NCBI RefSeq assembly: GCF_000524195.1 | Contig: NW_020170468.1 | Location: 1-64,000 of the forward strand | Direction of reading: 5' to 3' | Source: Echinococcus granulosus | Lineage: Eukaryota > Platyhelminthes > Cestoda > Cyclophyllidea > Taeniidae | Length of the DNA: 64,000 nt | Part shown: piece by piece, positions 60,850-64,000 of the stretch | Layout: the number at the start of each line of letters is the position of its first letter | How positions within the stretch are numbered: position 1 is the first letter of the stretch | The notes under the pieces: model-generated | The model's input: the letters and a program-made list of their open reading frames with translations, nothing else | Told to the model about the DNA's origin: nothing | The model's database searches: none | Made by a program: the position numbers and the translations under genes

Positions 60850-62050
60850 TATTGCTTGCAGCTGGAAATAGCTGCTTTAAGAATGGACCCTCGTGATTAT
60901 TTGTGCCTCTAGAACCATCTGACCAATTTTGCAGGTCATCTAATCAGTGAGTGGTGCAAACAGGAATTGTGAAGTGTATCAAATATGGACAATTTGGTAT
61001 TTTAAGAACCATGCATTGTTTTTACTTATTGTTTAGCATCAGTAGTAAAGCTTTCAGAGCTTTTTGTAGTACGTTTCTAGGGGAACCGGAAGCAATCGGA
61101 GATGGCTGCTTACCACCAGCTTAGAAACGGTTTTTAATCTTTGGATTTAACCGTAGGTGATCAGAAGAAGCAGTCAATTTTTAATGAAGCGGAAATTGAA
61201 TAAAGCTTGCGTGATTATTATCTATGGCAGGCTAAAGAATTGTAATCCAAGTACTTGGGGAATTTTAACTCATCTCTTCACACATTTGTGTTATAAAGGG
61301 AAATTATGCACGAAAATGCTAAATCGTACACACGCACACCAAGTGGGCTCCTGTTACTTGACTATTCTAAGGTACCATGGTCCGTGATTCTAAAATATCG
61401 TTAAAAAGTTATAAATGGGGTATTTATGGCCTCTTCAAGGTCTGTAGGTAAAATTTTTATTTATTGTGTTTTCCATTGCATTTCCCAGCATCTTTTAATG
61501 CTTGTTTTTGGATACCGGCATTATGAAATTTCAAAATCATTCTAACCGATGTCAAGTTTCAAATCATTTAAGAATTCACAGCACTTTCTGAGATAAAAAT
61601 GTCCTGTACTCTTGCTTCTCTTCTATAATAAACCTGTTTTTTCCTATACATTTCTTTTCAAACTAAACTAGCAAACCATTTTTAGAAATTTAATTCATTA
61701 AGATTTATTTATGCTTTGGGACCATCTTTTTTGTATAACGGAATAGCTAATCAATTCAATTTGAATTTTGGCATTTAGTTTACTAGCATCGTTAACTTTC
61801 GATTTCCCAAGTTTGTGCATAATATGCAATCGTTGAAAATTACAGTGGGAATTTCATACTTCCCCACCCTATGGTCTCACTTATGTAGAGGATGCTGACG
61901 CGAGTTTAAGGTAAGAAGAAATCGCTTTCTTTGATGGATCGCCAAATTTGCCAGAACTGTGACAGTCGTACGCAAATGCCATACTTTTTCAAGTACCATA
62001 TCAAAATATAAAACAAATACCAATAACAAACGCAAAGGAATTTTTGGAAT
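60850..62050. other. Spacer between ESRP 5' end and the DYNC2I1 3' end
   Basis: AT-rich, no coding block supported on either strand. Confidence 0.4.
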
Positions 62051-62054
62051 GGTT

Positions 62055-63912
62055 TCAAAGAAGTCCATTTAATACACTTTCCAAAGCCAGAAGTTCATCT
62101 TCTTGCCTCACAACCAAATCCTCCTTTAACCAATGGATTTCAGCCCCGTCCTGCCAGCAGACGGCCAGACAGCCACTGCAACCTCTGGCTACAGAGAAAT
62201 CAACCACCCTACGCTCTCTGATGGTGCCAATGATGAGGGTTTGAGCACGGGGCTTCATAGTTGCTTGCTCCCCATCGAGTAGGGTCCATGCTATAATGTC
62301 GCCGTCCGTAGCTAGACAGTAGGTCACATTTGGACGATGGGGGGACCAGATAACCTTTCTGACACCGATTGAGGGCCGATCAGATTGTACCTTGATCAGC
62401 CACTTGAAGATGGGATGTGGATGGTGAGTCAGGTAGAGAGCTAGCTGCCCATCTGAGTAACCTGCGGCCGAATGCTATTTATTTCAGTCTTACATAATCT
62501 TTTGCAACCTTTTTTCACTTCATTTTTATTTGGTCTTTGCGTTACCTATGTCAACTTGCTGATTTCAATGCCTAAAAAGGTTTTCAAGCATAAGTGGCAC
62601 ACTTTAACTCTTTAGATAATGGGCTAGAAAGTCCTTTATTATGTTAATTAATTGTGTCCATGGAATTATTTATTGGCTTTCCACCGGGTGGGAGGAAGAA
62701 TTATGCTAAAAATAAAAACTCCTAAATCTTTAGGAACTCTAGTTTAGTGTTTCACCGGAAAAATTGGATTTGTTCTTACAAGAAAAATAGAAATCCTATG
62801 CTTTAAGCTGTAAATTAGGATAGATAAATCAATATAAAAGCTACAAAGCATATGCTACTGACTAACCCCACAGGCGTAACTTCACCTCAAAATGTTAAAC
62901 TCAACTTGACCTTAAATATCACGGAAATAATCAGATTATCAATTAGATCTGCAGTGCCTATGGCAGGAAAATGAGTACAATTTATTTATACGAGCTATAT
63001 ATCTCACAAATAAGTAATAAAAAGGTACTGAAAAGTAAATTACTCGAGGAACATAAGAGCTGTGCAGCATATCCCCTAGAATCATCCACACTAAGCAATC
63101 GGTCTCAAACAAGGTATTCATATTGCAATGATTTACAGATCAGACAGTTTTCCGACGTTCAAAAAGAGCTATACAATGAATGGCTAGCGTCTATTGGAAT
63201 TTGGACTTGCTCTCGCTAGAAATAACTCCATTTTGGTTGGAAATACAACGTAACTTTCGAATTTCACTTCTAAATCAAATTGATCAAATAAAAATGGTTT
63301 TTCAAGTATAATTCATGGTCGAGATAGAAAAAAAGGGAACAGTAAATAGCTTTTGCATCAAAGCGTTGAATACTGTTTCATTAATCACTTCGTTCATAAG
63401 TAGTTGAAGTAAATCTTTAAGACACTATGCACGAAATATTGATGTTTACATCTGAAGCACTGTGAAAGCAGGAATTTCTCAATTTTATTACGATATCAGT
63501 TCAAAAAAGCCTTAAACTGGCATAAAAAGTGGGGATCACTTGGCCCACCCAATATAAACATAAACAAAAAGCATAAGTGCGTTTGCAACGACATCTCCGT
63601 TCCTGTTCATTAAATAAACTCCACACTAACATCTGCTACTTATTTACGCCAAAGTAGTACTTACCTGCAATCAGAACATTTGGCAGGAAGGGATGCAAAG
63701 CAAGACAGGTGACAGCTGCATCGGCAAAAGACAGCTTGAAGTCTCTGGGATAGATGCACTGACTAGGCACGCGGCACTTTTGTCTGATGTTGCCGTCCGC
63801 TGATCCAATGAAGAATTTGTCTGACGTTCGACATACTTCTAGACATGTTGTGAATGGAGCCAGAGAAACGTTGATCCCGCTGGAGACTGGGCGCTTATGA
63901 GAAACAGCCACA
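62055..63912 (-). CDS. DYNC2I1: Cytoplasmic dynein 2 intermediate chain 1 (WDR60), C-terminal part
   Basis: Two exons are visible, 63912-63665 and 62461-62055, joined in phase 1 (GCA G|GT). The gene runs off the right edge of the window. The 217 codons encode the last WD40 repeats: CLEVCRTSDKFFIGSADGNI, TCLALHPFLPNVLIAGYSDG, GVRKVIWSPHRPNVTYCLAT, DIIAWTLLDG and a final blade GCLAVCWQDGAEIHWLK. It ends in a short helix, DELLALESVLNGLL. Order and wording match the C-terminus of WDR60. In the dynein-2 complex this chain links the heavy chain to light chains and powers retrograde intraflagellar transport in cilia. The first acceptor (GCAAAG|T) is weak. The 1.2-kb intron (62462-63664) contains nothing recognised. 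WDR34 (DYNC2I2) is the less likely alternative. Confidence 0.82.
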
Positions 63913-64000
63913 CTTTGCAGTTATAACTGCAACCTTTTTAGTAGCATAAGGTTTTGCAGACCGCGAGAGTGGTTCGAGTATGTGGTTTAATATCCTGATT

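Noticed and set aside
1..64000. CRISPR arrays, bacterial operons, rRNA genes
   Set aside because: None seen; intron-rich gene structure and metazoan families exclude a prokaryotic source.

Overview
The window reads as AT-rich nuclear DNA of an invertebrate animal. Genes are split by introns that are often only 30-50 nt (30, 31, 36 and 44 nt examples are visible) next to introns of several kb. The gene set (ESRP/Fusilli, Twist, dynein-2 intermediate chain, CTU2) is metazoan and carries the standard genetic code. The short introns, many micro-exons and heavy load of short dispersed repeats fit a parasitic flatworm, most likely a repeat-rich tapeworm. That assignment is inference; no marker locus proves it. 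A 100-base N gap lies at 31156-31255.

Layout. 1-960: 3' end of an unrecognised secreted or GPI-tailed protein (+). 1.1-9.0 kb and 9.6-13.3 kb: repeat relics and unassigned DNA around a two-exon gene for an 85-residue secreted acidic repeat peptide with its own CCAAT and TATA elements (8715-9230). 13.3-17.6 kb: CTU2, the tRNA 2-thiolation subunit. 17.8-20.1 kb: an unrecognised gene whose last four exons are resolved. 20.2-26.8 kb: a four-membrane-span protein that starts 110 bp after the previous stop. 27-31 kb: repeats. 31.7-34.9 kb (-): a 16-exon, 247-residue gene built largely from micro-exons. 36.7-40.2 kb: an inverted pair of a second repeat family around a basic ORF. 41.1-42.3 kb: Twist. 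43.1-44.2 kb: a small, possibly myristoylated protein. 45.1-46.7 kb: a coiled-coil protein. 48.0-60.5 kb (-): complete ESRP with three RRMs. 62.1-64 kb (-): last two exons of DYNC2I1 (WDR60).

The dominant mobile feature is a family of about 1-kb elements. Each has 150-190 bp LTR-like direct repeats (TGT...ACA) around a short internal region, and there are several solo terminal repeats. It resembles a TRIM (terminal-repeat retrotransposon in miniature), but one reading frame inside it looks conserved among copies.

The genes do not form one pathway. They cover tRNA modification, epithelial splicing, mesodermal transcription and ciliary retrograde transport. All exon models come from splice-site consensus, reading phase and protein similarity recalled by eye. 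No alignment or transcript was available.
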